A DNA stretch of 64,000 bases from Enchytraeus crypticus. Lineage: Eukaryota; Annelida; Clitellata; Enchytraeida; Enchytraeidae. The stretch is taken from positions 167,501-231,500 of the forward strand of contig CAJHZI010000884.1 in assembly GCA_905160935.1 (NCBI GenBank), read 5' to 3'. The notes beneath the pieces were generated by a model. The model searched no databases. It was not told where the DNA came from and worked only from the letters and a program-made list of their open reading frames with translations. A program made the position numbers and the translations under genes. Position 1 is the stretch's first letter; the number at the start of each line of letters is the position of its first letter. Shown here piece by piece: positions 1 through 12,600 of the stretch.

Positions 1-120
1 CGTGGGGGATTCTGCTTTTGGTGAGGTGGGTCCCGTATGCCTTCCTCAGCTTCGACTAACATTAACTGGGCAGGGGCGTCATTCCCTGAGAAAACAATCC
101 TGTTTATCCAAAGTTTGAAT
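1..120 (-). repeat. Interspersed repeat, copy 1
   Basis: The reverse complement of this segment resembles 33365-33465, where a tract containing GGGAATGACGCACCTGCC and ending AGCAGAATCCCCC recurs. Two copies in opposite orientation in the same window show a dispersed element. No coding potential was seen, and the class is unknown. The copy is cut by the window edge. Confidence 0.5.
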
Positions 121-394
121 TACGTTAATTAATTCGATGAGCTTTATTTATGTTGATCAAATTAAAATTAAAAGATTCATCAAATGGGTTCTTTATAGCC
201 AGCAAAAAATACAAAAATAAACAAGTCGACACACGGTAGAATATTTAGAGGTATTAAAGGCCAAAGGTACTGGCATATATCTGCGTGTAAACTTCTACAT
301 AAAGCTAGTTTGAATTGAAAACACTATTAAAAGTGTTGCGTTATGGTTGTTCCTAGTGCAATTTTTTCCTGTCATTATTAGTGCTACTGTTTTT

Positions 395-420
395 GTTTTT
401 TTAAATATTATTATTAGTGC

Positions 421-452
<32 letters not shown>

Positions 453-500
453 TAATATATTATATTATTATTATTATTTATTTATTTTATTGTTATTATT
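395..500. repeat. (ATT)n microsatellite
   Basis: An interrupted TTA/ATT trinucleotide array lies in the intron upstream of the deacetylase exon. Elsewhere in the window such arrays are tails of the CR1/L2-like LINE; here no LINE body is recognisable beside it. Confidence 0.7.
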
Positions 501-577
501 AGTGCTACTAGTTTCATCTCCTAATGAATAAGTACCAATTAAGTTCGATGTCGATATACTCTGTTTTTTATTTGTAG

Positions 578-715
578 ATGTTTGCAGAATACGGGCCCGG
601 CTATGAGCTTTCTATTCCTCCAGGCAACATGATTAACATGAACACTACGGAGTACCTTAATGCTACTGTTAATCTAGTCTGTGATAATCTTAGAAAAATA
701 TCTGTCGATAGCTAG
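578..715 (+). CDS. Class I histone deacetylase, last coding exon (HDAC8-like), 5' part outside window
   Basis: An acceptor (ATTTGTAG) at 577 opens a 46-codon exon that is open in only one frame and ends in TAG at 713-715. The product starts MFAEYGPGYELSIPPGN, continues through MNTTEYLNATVNL and ends a few residues after NLRKI. This fits the extreme C-terminus of class I histone deacetylases, where a Tyr-Gly-Pro-x-Tyr/Phe-x-Leu strand is followed by a variable loop and a final helix ending near N-L-K/R. Stopping directly after that helix, with no acidic or basic tail, fits HDAC8 better than HDAC1/2/3, though the loop also resembles HDAC1/2. These Zn-dependent enzymes remove acetyl groups from lysines in the nucleus. 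The catalytic residues would lie upstream of the window, so the call rests on about 40 residues of remembered family pattern. Confidence 0.55.
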   Translation: MFAEYGPGYELSIPPGNMINMNTTEYLNATVNLVCDNLRKISVDS

Positions 716-880
716 ATAATGTAGTAAAATATCTGTTGATAGCTAGATAATGTTGTAAAAAATTTTGATAGCTAGATAATATAGTAAAATGTCTGTTGTT
801 GGCTAGATAATGTAGTAAAATATCTGTCGATAGCTAGATAATGTAGTAAAATATCTGTTGCTAGTTATCCAACTTAGTAA
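690..880 (+). repeat. 31-bp minisatellite overlapping the deacetylase stop codon
   Basis: Five to six units of about 31 bp are built on the core GATAGCTAGATAATGTAGT followed by AAAATATCTGT. The first unit contains the last codons and the TAG stop of the preceding exon; the others form the start of the 3' UTR. Confidence 0.85.
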
Positions 881-1139
881 CAATCTTAGAAAATTGCCGA
901 TTGGTGGCTAGCTAAATGCCGCATGTCATATCAATTAGTTTCTTGGTAACTACGTAACATAGAAAAACATCTGTTGGTACAAAATTAATTACAATGCCTC
1001 CAGTTGTAGCTAGTAAATGTTGAGCTAATATCAGATGAAAGCAAAGCTTCTGAGGGGGTAATAATCTTATAATAGAAAATTTATTATGTATTTCTTCGTT
1101 TCTAGAAGTTTTTAAGGTAAAAGAAGCCCTAGCGATGTT

Positions 1140-1277
1140 AAAACTAACGTTAGCATTGTTAAGTCGATATTAACGTCAGTTTCATCTCTCGAAAGTGATA
1201 TCAGTGACTAGTGAGACCAGGATTTGAACCCTGCGCATACATATCCGCGATCAAATATCTTACCGACTTCGATGAGC
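1140..1277 (-). mobile_element. SINE-1 (tRNA-derived) copy
   Basis: This is a diverged copy in reverse orientation. It keeps the B-box complement GGATTTGAACC, the A-box region (TATCTTACCGACTTCG) and the 3' body motif CGAAAGTGATATCAGTGAC. Confidence 0.7.
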
Positions 1278-1843
1278 AATAGGTGGAAAGTTGTTTGCTA
1301 CATTTAAAGTGGTTTTAATTATTTAACTTGATATTATATGTGAACTTTAGATTTAAGTAAGAAAACTGTACGTTGCTTGTATTTATTTGTGTTGTTTCCT
1401 GAAAGTTTTGCTATTTTAGGCCTAATGAATAAAACTCAAATCTCTACCTTTGAAAGTTTCTTTCGACTAAACGATGAAGTGATTCTTAAATTTATTGATG
1501 TTGAAAATTTGTGCTTAATGAAAGGATGCTTTATTTCTGCCAAGAAATTTAGAATACTTTTTGTTGTATGCTAATTAAGAGTGTATTAGTTACCAATCTT
1601 GTTCAATCATCATCATCGTTTAATTTAGCCATTTAAATCATGAACTACGTGTAATATGGACACAGTTGTCATCACTGTGGCTAAGTTTCGCTCTAGAGGA
1701 TTGTCGCTGTATTGTGACCCTAGAGGAATCTCTATCGTCTCAGCCTTGACACTAAGATAGATCAGGATTTGAGATTTGTTGATATTCAGTTTAGTAGACA
1801 TGTCGTTAAAGGCTGTACCTTGCGTGCCAGTCGGTTAACTTAC

Positions 1844-1985
1844 TCATCATCATTATTTATTCATTATCATCTTCTCGTAAATCCCAGTTTAACTGGAGTC
1901 GGGATATGAATAGACTTTCTCCAATCCTCTCTGTCCCACACCGTATCATCAGTCAATCCCGTATAAATATCAATACTTAGACCAA
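1844..1985 (-). mobile_element. RTE-like LINE, 3'-end fragment
   Basis: It shares the tract TCCCAGTTTAACTGG, GATATGAATAGACTTTCTCC and TCAGTCAATCCC with the longer LINE copies at 13863 and 38760. It is only the terminal part, in antisense orientation. Confidence 0.65.
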
Positions 1986-2232
1986 ATACTATAACCTGCA
2001 GAAATAAAGCTGATATTCGTTTCAAGTCTTCGTCGTTTAATTAATATCAAATATGATGAGGACTTCTCGTGTGAATTAAGTAATGTACAGTATGTGAACT
2101 GATCGTTTGAGCTGCTAATTTATTATAAAATTAATAATAAGAAAATAATAATTACAACAACAATAAAAATAATACTATCATACAAATAATAAAAATAGTA
2201 ATAACAAAATAGTAAATATAATAACAATAAAC

Positions 2233-2305
2233 AAATAATAATAATAAAGGCTTAACGTCCGCTTCCTCATTAAGGGATGATGTCAGGAATGTCCCCCCAT
2301 CACAT
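2233..2305 (-). mobile_element. CR1/L2-like LINE 3' tail
   Basis: An (AAT)n run is followed by AAGGCTTAACGTCCGCTTCC and GATGATGTCAGG, the terminal signature seen at the end of the coding copy at 42236-43260. Confidence 0.65.
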
Positions 2306-2329
2306 ATCCCTGAACTGACCAATCAAATC

Positions 2330-2418
2330 AAAGACTGAAAGTGTTTAAACACTTTCAGTCTTTGGCTTGAGGAAACATCACATCCTGTGCAGATGTTTCA
2401 TAAACACACATCTGCACA
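2330..2418. repeat. Two adjacent inverted repeats
   Basis: Positions 2330-2363 are a perfect 34-bp palindrome with no spacer (half-site AAAGACTGAAAGTGTTT). Positions 2386-2396 and 2408-2418 pair perfectly (TGTGCAGATGT) around an 11-nt loop. They adjoin the LINE tail. The function is unknown. Confidence 0.8.
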
Positions 2419-3712
2419 AGATGGTCGAGTTATTATATGCTTGCTGGGCAGGGAGTAGGACATCAAATCAAATCTCACCTGAAAATTTTTATGTCCAGTT
2501 TCACTAGTATAGAAAATGACGTTAATGTCAACTTTTTTAATTAATTAAATTGTTATTATTATTCGTTATTATTATAATTTGCGTAATTGATTTAGTGAGC
2601 TTTCGTTGTGACAACGAATTGTGTCAAATTATTGAGCTGAGTCATTTTGTTCGACAGCAGATCAGTAGGTATTTTGTTCAAATCCAGTGTTGTCATCGGC
2701 ACTAGCTGACATGCTATCGAGTAGGTACTATAGCTTATTATGATTGACTTGGTTTCAGCCTTTGGTTTTTAAATGCCTGCAATACCAAAAAAACCTAACA
2801 ATTAGATTGCTAGTGTCGTCTCGTCCGTGACAATATCTATCACTATTGATACAATCCAAGATGGTGATTAAAACCAGCTCCCGAGCGGAGAAAAATCCAG
2901 ATAATCAGTCCAAAGATATCAATCATTGCAGCCAACCCCGATATCAATCAAATATATAAAAATAATATTTAATAAATAAAAACGACAAAAGATACCAACC
3001 AATCCCGATGAGCACTGATGGCTGGTGCTATCGATTTCTGAGCAGCAACAACAATAAAAAAGATTTACCATTAAAACATACTTAAGTCCATACCTGTTCG
3101 GGAGTAATAAAATACTTTGAGTTAGATTCCTATGGAATAGCTAGTTAGATATGAATGCATAGGGATGTCATACAGCTTAACCAAAATGATGTGTTTCTAA
3201 TTTATTAGTACTCTGATTTGCAAATTTACCGCTCTAATGTGCAATAAAAATGATGTATCAAGTAAGAAAGAAAAACCTGAAAGTGGTAGAAATTTCAAGA
3301 ACTTGGACAAACGTAGTGTTTGTTTTTTAATGATTTTATTCTATAAATTAGTAAATTATTTAATTTACTTTTAAATTAAACCTTTTCAATTATTTGCTTT
3401 TAATGTTTATGATCACTGGTAGAGGTAATAGGTTAGGCTGAAGCTAGTATTAACTTTGACGAATTACGCTCAATATATCTTAATAAAATATCTTCATGAA
3501 ACATGCTTTAATACACTGGAGAGTTTTCGTTGCTTAATAACGAACGATTTCTGTAATTTCAACTAATTTGCAGTGCTGTTATATTGTTTTTCTACATTTA
3601 AAGAGAAGATACTTTTAAAATCTTGATGAAATACTCCTCGATTGACTAATTTCAAGAGCTGTTAACTTTTGTTTGTAGATTCCTTTGTTATTTAGTAATA
3701 AAATCGTTAGCT

Positions 3713-6666
3713 ATGTCGGATGGTTTACAGAACAATGAGATTTCAAAGGAAAGATTTTCTGACGGATTACTCTTAGATCATATGCAGGGAGTTAAGGATG
3801 CGTGCACTCTTTCTGATGGGGCTTCTGGGCCCATCGTCATGGATGAAGTACTGAAAGAATTTCTTGGTGACAAATTAGATACTCTGACCATCGAGCATCT
3901 GAAGAACAAACGACGAATTCTTGAGGAACAGAAGAAAATGTCACTTGAAGAGAACGTGCAAACCAATGTATCAAAATCTACGAAACATAAGCACAAGAAG
4001 CACAAGAGTAAGTCAAAGAAGAAGAAGAAGAATAAAGATGCTGAAAAGAAATCTAAAGTGAGAGCTTCCAGCGAAGAAAAGAGTGACAGCGAGTCAGATT
4101 TAGATAGTTCATCACAGAGAGATACAGTGAATGCTTCAATCTTGTCTAATTTAAATGGAGATAGCTGTGAGAAAGAAAAAGAAAAATTAGCCAAGGGAGA
4201 TGATATAGGCAAAGGTGATAAATCAGGTAGTACTGTTGATTTCAACATTAAATTCGAGAAAAATAAATCTCCAGAGTCGAAAATTGATCCTGTTGAAAAC
4301 TTATGCAAGAGATTGTTACCGCAAGTAGTGATTGACACAAAGGGTTCACACAAGGACAGCGCTAAAGATTCCGAGCTGAGAAGTGGCAAGGTTGATCTTG
4401 AAAGGACCAATGAGTGCGCAGCTTCTGAACAAGAGATTTCTACAGAGAAAAGTGGTTCTGATACAAAAAATAAAATAACTGATAAAAATTCAAAGATAAA
4501 TTTCTCTTCAAATAGCCAGGACCATATTTCTAAAACTGTAAGTACAGAGCACAAATCGAAAAAGTCCAAGAATTCCAGAAGGAGTCGGTCGGCTTCAAAA
4601 GATTCCTTGACTACGAATATGACAAGTAAGTCAAAGGAAAGAAAATCATCTAAAGGTCATTTGAGTGAAGCAAGACGTAGCAAAGACAAGATAAGTGCTG
4701 TGCACGATGAAGCCAGAGAAAGTAAATATGACATTGAAAAGAATGAGAGATCCCGAAGAAAGCGTGATAGAGAAAATAGTCACGAAAAATCCAGTAGAAA
4801 CAAATCCCGTGAAATATCGCATACTAAGATATCCGAATCAAACTCAAGAAAAAGCACTCAGGATTCGTACAGCAGGAAATGTGAAATTAGTAAAAAGGAA
4901 GACAGAGAATATCGAGATGAGAGAAAAAGATCTAGATATAGCAGCGATAGAAGAGATAATAAGAACGATAAAACGAGTTCAGAGGTAGCCTCAAAAATTC
5001 ACCGATCACTTGAAACCAAGTTCAGAGAGGATGATGTAGAGTTGGATAGCGATGATTCCGATTGTGTCGTTCAAGAAAATGTTTCGACTAGAGAATTTAA
5101 GAGATCTGGAAACAAGACTACATCTACGCAAATAGAAAAACCATCGGTTGAATCTAAATCTAAGTCATACAGAGGTCGCCCTAAGGATACAAATGACGAT
5201 GTTATTATGATTGACGACGATTTTAATCCACCGAAAGATCTCGAGATGTCGGAAGACAACGATCGTCTGCAGAAGCGTCTAGCCAATCTGATGCAGCGAG
5301 GTCAGGAGCTCAAGAAACATATGCTGGAGAAGTCGACAGGCGAGAGTACATCCCATGCTCTGACGAATCTGATTCAGAGAGGGCAGGAGGCGTTACTGAA
5401 AAAGAACTTTACCGATGAAACTGAGGCCGATAAGGATTTGGGTTTCGAGTTGGACAGCATTCCTCTACCTCCTTCTGTTATTCCGCTACCGGGTGAGATG
5501 TTTCCACCACCTGCGACATTTCCAGCTGAACCCCCTCCACTGCCTCCGGTCGTAGCTTCACCCCCTCCTCCCCCTCTTCCACCCTCCTTATCCTCAACAT
5601 CGGAGGCTTCGCAGACAGGATCGGCTCTGTACGACTCTTTGAACCCATCATGTGCAGCCTCGATGATGCCACAATCAGTTCCGGGTAATTTCGTTGCTTC
5701 GTCAAGTGTGTCTCAGGATACATTTAGACCCGAGGTACCTCTAGCACCGTGGCCAGTCTTGAGCATTGCGACTAACGATGACAGCACTGCTCTTCATGAA
5801 TTTAACATAGCTTCACTCATAAAGGAGTCCATGAACAGTTGTACACCAGAGATACTTCCTCCTGCTGTGTGTGCTGGAGAAATACGCCCCTGTGATGATT
5901 TTAATTCGGCACCCCCTTCTGTATTCTCTGAACTCCCTCCACCTTCTTTCATATTTTCGAACCCACCTCCTTCTCTGCAAAGTACAGTGACAGCTCCGGC
6001 TGCCGTTGCTTCAGGAACATCTCTAGAACACGATATAGTAAACGCTTCTACCGCCAGCATTAGTAGTCAAGATTCAACTGCATTCATTTCAGCGTCAGTA
6101 GCTGAACCACACCCAGCATCTCATTCTATGAATTCCGAGTTTCTTGTAGCAGGTTTACCAGGTAAATTGTCAAATTTATTCACAACAGGATCTGATAGTA
6201 GATCAGCTTCGTTAGATCCGTATGATCAAGCTTCGACTGGTTCAGATGCTTCGATTCAGAGTCAGCATCACTCAGTACCCGTTGATCCTGCTGTAGCCTG
6301 TAATCTTCCTGTCACAGCTTCAGTTTCTTTACTATCGTCATCGGGGATGTTTGCTAGATCAGGCTTTAATGTGTTTTCTGAAGGTACAACAGTCACCGCT
6401 AATACGCCGTTGATGTCTTCTAAACCTACCTCGTCCAATTTATTTGGGCCAGTTAAGAAAGCACCTCTAAAGCTCGGCATTAAGATCTCCGATACAAGTG
6501 CGGCCATCATACTGTCTGGTAACAGGGGAGGAGCCGGTAAAGTTGCAGTGGGGGCATTGACGGAGGGGGAGAAACTGAAGACTGATGGGGGAGCTTTATC
6601 CGATTCTAAGGAACAGAATGTGTTGCCATCTGAGGGTGAAATTATCAAAGAGGCTTCAGCAACAAA
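3713..6666 (+). CDS. SON: SON exon 1: large N-terminal exon
   Basis: This 2,954-nt exon encodes residues 1-984. After an acidic start, MDEVLKEFLGDKLDTL matches the conserved helix before the KHKHKKHK/KKKKK basic block of SON. Residues ~280-440 are Ser/Lys/Arg/Glu-rich and probably disordered. Two helical heptad-like segments (RLANLMQRGQELKKHM and ALTNLIQRGQEALLKK) form an internal duplication. From ~580 the sequence is Pro-rich (PPPLPP runs), then Ser/Thr/Ala-rich. The open frame runs on to TAA at 6668, but a donor (ACAAA|GTAAGC) ends the exon at 6666, so that stop is intronic. Confidence 0.92.
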
Positions 6667-9600
6667 GTAAGCCATTTTTTCCCTAAGATTGAACGTGTTA
6701 ATGAATGTGGAAACTATTGTTTAATGGATCAGTATGTTTGGGGTTCAAATCCTGGGCTCGCCCGTCACTGATATCGCTTTCGAGTGAGGAAACTGACGTT
6801 AACATTAGCTTTAGCAGTTTTAACTCAGCATCACGTTAGTTGAGTTACATCAATTGTTAATGTGTCTAGTAGAGGTTTTATTGAAACATCTACTGGTAAA
6901 TCCTACTAACTAGTTACCCAATCTGATATTTGTGAATTTTCTGAGTGTAAATTGATGATGTCAAATTTGGTCTAAAAGGAACTAAATTTAAGCTTAAGAT
7001 TAAAAGTCACTATTATTATTATTATTATTATTATTATTTTTTTTATTTTAAATTTTTACCCCGGTGTAAAGAACCTGGGGTTTGATAAAAACGATTCGAG
7101 CAATACGTGCTGAATCGCCGCCCGGCTACTCGACGTCATCAATCGGCTTAAAAGAATTGTTGAAGCAGACTGCATTAAATCTTTGCAAAGTCATGGAAAG
7201 CCTTTGCCAAAGAAAAGATGTCTCTCGCTTATCGCCGGTTTGCTCTGCAATAAGTCTGCCTATGCCATTAATAAAGTCAACTCCTTCGGGATTAATCGGG
7301 CCCATGGTTTCAATGGCCACCGGAACAACTTCATATCCTAAGGACAGATCTCGGTATTTATCCAACTTCCTAGAGGCGGCATGAACAGCAGCTCCACCGG
7401 CTGTGACTGAAGTCGTATTGAGGTAGGAGTTGGCCAATGACCGTGACGTCCCATACGGCACATTTACCGTTGCACCAGGGAACTAAAGTCATGCCGTCCG
7501 GACGCTTGCCGTCTGATCTGGACAACCCACTTGGTTCCTTAGAGGAAGGGATGCCTGCTCTCGAAAGTGCTCGCCATATTATGTCATTTAAATTGTGATG
7601 GCGAGACATTCTACCTGAGCTTCGTTTGCAGGAGAGACCGTGGAGACCTAAAGCGTCGACTTCATGACCGCAGGGGCACATGTGAGGCTCGCAAGTTTTC
7701 GCCCCTAAACGGAAACTAACAGCTACTCGAATCGCCTCATTGTCTAAAAATAGCCCACAAGAAGCAACAGGGAGAGCGTTATTATTATTATTATTATTAA
7801 CAACGAAAACTTATATAGCAGTGTCATGGCTGAACTTGGTCTTCGAGACTACTTTACAAGAAGAGTATAATTGTAATCATGAGCTGAATAGCAATTATAT
7901 TTAAATTAATATCTAAACTAGTAAAAATTTCTACATATGTGCGGAACTTTACGCTATCCAGCAACACTCATTCCAGACTTCATAATACAAAATACTCATA
8001 ATAAACTTAGATTCGTGTATAGTAAATTCACTATTAAATACACTATGTACATGTATATATGGTAGCAGATTTAATAGTTCTAGTAAGACGAATTATTAAA
8101 CTTCTGAATTAATCTGAACAAAAATTTAATCTGAAATATTGTTTCCTAATCTATATATTCTCTCTAATTCAGCCATTTTGTTGTTGAGAAAATTGATTTT
8201 ATTGTATTGTTGAAATGTCCTCATTTATTTTTTATTACTCATTTTTTTATTACTCATTGATTACTTTTATCGGCTTGGGGGTTTAGCTACTTAACATAGC
8301 GTTAAATATATTCTGTCATTCAAAATGTTAGTTTAACTCTACTTGTGGTCTGTTGTTGATGTTGACACCAGAATCTTGATGCTTTAGAACTCCTCAATTA
8401 CAATATAGGAGTGGCTGAAAATCTATGATGTGCATAAGATCTTTTAATTAAACTAATAATTGGCATATAATAATGAATGTCTAAATAACTGAATGTATCG
8501 AGAGCGCGTTTACTAATGTCACGAAGTTTTAAATGAACGTTCTTGAGGTTGAGGTTTTATTTGCAAACTACATTGTTAGTTTTATTACTCATTTTTTCAT
8601 TAATTTAAACGTGAGAGTTTTTATTATTTTCTTTTGTTTTATCCTAAAGCGATATCAGTGATGGGTTTGGCTAGGATCCTACAGTGGTCATTTAGAAGAG
8701 TTGACTATACTTTGAAGCTTCTGAACTTACATGAATAGCTTAAGAATATATACAGTATTGGATGTATATTTTTATGTATTTTACAATTTATTTTAATTCT
8801 TTTTAAAATTTGCTAAATTTATACGTGTACTTATATGATGGAATTTATTTAGTTTGTTCTGATATTTAATTATTATTCAATATATTTATATTAATATTTA
8901 GTTTTCTTAAATCTCTTATATTTTCTGTTGAATGTCAAGCTGTTGTAAATGTGACAGAAGTATTAAGGTTGAAGAGAAGCAGGACGACAAACATTCTGAC
9001 TGCCTCGATAGTGAGGTAACAGAAAGAACTGGTTCTGCCTCAGAGGATCACAGGCGTTCTTCGAAAGAGAGAAAACTCTCGAACAGTCGTGAGAGGTCTG
9101 ATCGCCGTAGTGACAGCAGAAGATCCACATCTAAAGAGAAAAGAGAGGGAAAACGTTCTCGATCGCGAGATGATAAAAAATCAGCGGAGAAAAAGAGATC
9201 AAACTCACGAGACAGAAAGAGATCTGCTGAGAAGAAGAAATCAGTGGAGACAAGGAGATCGAGATCCAGAGGTAGGGAAAGGTCAAGAGATAGAAAGAGA
9301 TCTAGAAGTAGAAAGAGATCCGAGTCGCGAGACAGAAAAGCAAAGACCGGAGAAAAGTCTGAGAGACGTCGATCATCTTCAAGAGATCGCAAGCAAAGTA
9401 GAGCGGGTCGTAGGGCGAGCAGAGATAGGTCAGGGTCACGAAGGAAAGAGAGGTCAGCGTCCCGTAGAAAAGAGAGATCTCCTAAGAGGAAAGAGAGATC
9501 TTCATCTAAGAGAAGAGATAGATCTCGCTCGCGGAGAAAAGAAGACACGAAGAGAAGAGATAGGTCGAGATCTCGCAGGAGATCAAGGAATCGCTCGGTG

Positions 9601-12600
9601 TCTCGCGGAGGTCGCTCGAGGAACAGGAGAAGGAGCGGCTCTAGGGGAGGAGGGAGAGAGAAAGGGAGGAAGTCTTCTCGTGATAGGTTGGGCTTATTTA
9701 CGTTCTTAACAGTTGCTTTATCTTCGGTTTTAATTTTTTATTTAATCTTTCTCTCTATTTTTCTTTCTGTCTTTATTAGTATTTCTTTTTTAAAGTTTCT
9801 CTAGATTACAATTTTTTTTAAATGGTATTTTGTGTTTAGTTCTCTTTGTATCTACCTAACCTTCGTTAATCTGGTTTGATGTATACTGGTTAAGTCCATG
9901 ACACCATATGCAGCTTAATCTTTACTTTGAAATGGCTCATGATAGATTGAAGGTATTAGCACACGGTCTATCAAAGATTATGTTAAATCAACCTGAAAGC
10001 TGCGAGTTCGTTAGTGTGTTATAGAGTCAATGTGATGCACAAATATTGTGATTAAATTAACTTTCCGTGTTGATTGATTGATTGACTGCATGACTAATTA
10101 ATTGTTTAACGATTAATAAATGGAATTGACTGACATCTCTGCCTTACATCATACATGATTCTGAGTGCTGAATTATATCAATACACTAAATCAATATGTT
10201 AACTCAATACTGTTAAATCAATGTGCTAATCAATACGTTAAATCAGTATACTAAATCAATACATCAAATCAGAATCGTTAAATCGTTAACTCAATACCAT
10301 TAAATGAATGCTTTAAAGCGATGCTTTAAATCAATAAATGAATTATTGTTATTATTGATGACTGATTGAATTTTGTCTGTGCGAATCAGAATGAGATCAA
10401 GGTCTCCTCGACGGAAAGAAGAGAAGAAGGAAGAAGATGACGGTCTTAAGATAGACAAAGCCAAACTGAGAGAAATTGCCATGTAAGCAACTTCAGCCAT
10501 TGGACCTGTTCCTACTCGTTCAGTATCTTATAAAACATATAGAATTGGGTCTTCTTTTATATTCTCATATTCACTTGCTCATTCAATAATTAACAAATGT
10601 TTTACATCATGTTTAATGCTGTACTAATTTAAATGATGTGAGGTTCTGCTGAATGTCTGAAGGTTTATTTGTTTTAATGGTAGGCTTAAAACTTAAGATT
10701 GCTGAAGAATTCACTGCGGTGTTCTGAGAGACAAGACTCAACCTCTGTAATCTATCCATCAGCTACAGGCCTAATGTAATCTATCCATCAGCTACAGGCC
10801 TAATGTAATCTATCCATCAGTTACAGGCCTAATGTAATCTATCCATCAGCTACATGACTAATGTAATCTATCCATCAGCTACATGACTAATGTAATCTAT
10901 CCATCAGCTACATGACTAATGTAATCTATTCATCAGCTACATGACTAATGGACTATATATAGCTATTTGTGCATATCCAATCACTCCTAATGGGCTGGGT
11001 GTGATCAATTCTAACTGACATGTTAAGGGTTACACAGGATTACTAAAAATTATTCTCTCATACAATCTAAGTTCTGCTTCAGACGTTTTTAAACGTAGCA
11101 CTTATCATAAATATGTAAATTGATTGAAATTTAAAGTAAATTGATCAAGGGAGTTGACTGGGGCAATTGATTGACTGATTGATCGGTTGATTTATTGAAT
11201 GATTGATTGCTTTGCAGTAAGAACGTATTTGGTCACATGCAGTCAACGAGTGCAGTGTTTGAGGTAAAGCCTGAGGAGCTTCTCTCACTACCCTCTCAAC
11301 CCCCGCCCCAGCCCAAGAAAGAGAGCACTGCCACGGGAAAGTCCGTTCAGGAATTGACAAGTGAGAATTTTAACTATTTTACTTCTCTATTTTGATCAGA
11401 ATTTTATTTTCTATTTTGATCAGAACTTTACTTTCTATTTTGATCAGAACTTTACTTTCTATTTTGATCAGAACTTTACTTTCTATTTTGATCAGAATTT
11501 TATTTGAAAGTTTTTGTATATGTGAGAAGTCGTATCTTCAGTTGAATTGTTAAAAATTGATAATCTAGCTTTAATCGTGAGAGAGAGTACATATATTTCT
11601 ATAGATACTCGACCGTGGATTAGTATGTGCGGGGTTCAAATTCTGGGCTCGCCCGTCACTGACATCGCTTTCGTTTGAGAACAATGACGAAAACCTTAGG
11701 TTTACCAGCTTTTAGTGCTTACACAGTATCACCCGCACTAGGCTTTCAGGGGATATCGATATCCTGTATGATACGAGTCCTATAAACAAATGCTAAAAAG
11801 TAGAAAACGTTCTAGAAGAATGGCAAACAGAAAGACTATTATAGTTAGTTACAATGACTTAAAAATTATTAATAAATTAATTATCTAAACATATAGTTTT
11901 AAGTTTCAGTTGGGCTTACAACGTACTGTCGATCTAAAAATTGTTCCGTTCATTTTGTGTGATTTTGATGTCGATAGATTTCTGTAAGAAGATTCAGGAG
12001 CAGCCGGGCGGCTCGAGTTCACACAGCTCTGCTTGGACCAACAACAACAACAACAATGCTGACGATGACGATGATGAGGGCGGAGACTTCAGTCTGAAGA
12101 ATGTTCTGAAGAAAGTGCGGGAGGTGTCGTCTGCTGGCTTTGTCTTTCAGCCACCGGTGAGAAGTTCTTATGTGTCATCTAGAGTGCCACCTGAGGGGCA
12201 AATGTTCATGTATCATAGAAGGTTCTTATGTGTCATCTAGAGCTCTAAAAGCTGGTAAAGCTAAGGTTAACGCCAGTTTCCTCACTCGAAAGTGATGTCA
12301 GTGACGGGCAAGCCCAGGAAATCTTCATAGTTTCTACCATATAATTGATGATGAAAGCCATGATTTTTCCGAAGATTAAATGGTAATTAATCCATCTAAC
12401 TGAGGAAGACAACGGGAAACCACCTCAGAAGCCATACTTTTCCCAAGCTAGAGGCTACATATGGTATGGATAAGGCATAGAGTTCGTGAAGGGATTAACT
12501 TGTTGATCTAAGGAGTGCTCTTATGGAGCGAGAAAACAGACTTTGAGTATGAATATGTACCTTGAACCTGCCACTTGGCAGTGCACTAAGAGAGAGAGAG

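Larger units (their letters stand above)
716..3712. other. Intergenic region between deacetylase and SON
   Basis: This holds the deacetylase 3' UTR minisatellite, a SINE-1 copy (1140-1277), an RTE LINE 3' fragment (1844-1985), AT-rich low-complexity sequence (2110-2230), a CR1/L2-like 3' tail (2233-2305) and two hairpins (2330-2418). I see nothing recognisable in 2420-3660. An acceptor-like TTTGTTTGTAG ends at 3678, 34 bases before the SON start codon, so SON probably has at least one untranslated 5' exon in this interval. Its promoter was not located. Confidence 0.6.

Noticed and set aside
3778-4569. 263-codon antisense open frame
   Set aside because: Phe/Leu/Ser-rich shadow of the Lys/Glu/Ser-rich SON exon 1; no independent features.
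9687-9804. Hydrophobic C-terminal tail after the RS region, looking like a membrane segment
   Set aside because: It follows a good donor (GATAG|GTTGGG), and joining 9686 to 10390 keeps the RS frame; the tail is intron read-through.
11941-12240. Start of SON exon 5 at 11941 or acceptor at 11988
   Set aside because: Both break phase with exon 4; the AG at 11977 restores N-F-C-K-K-I and the correct frame.
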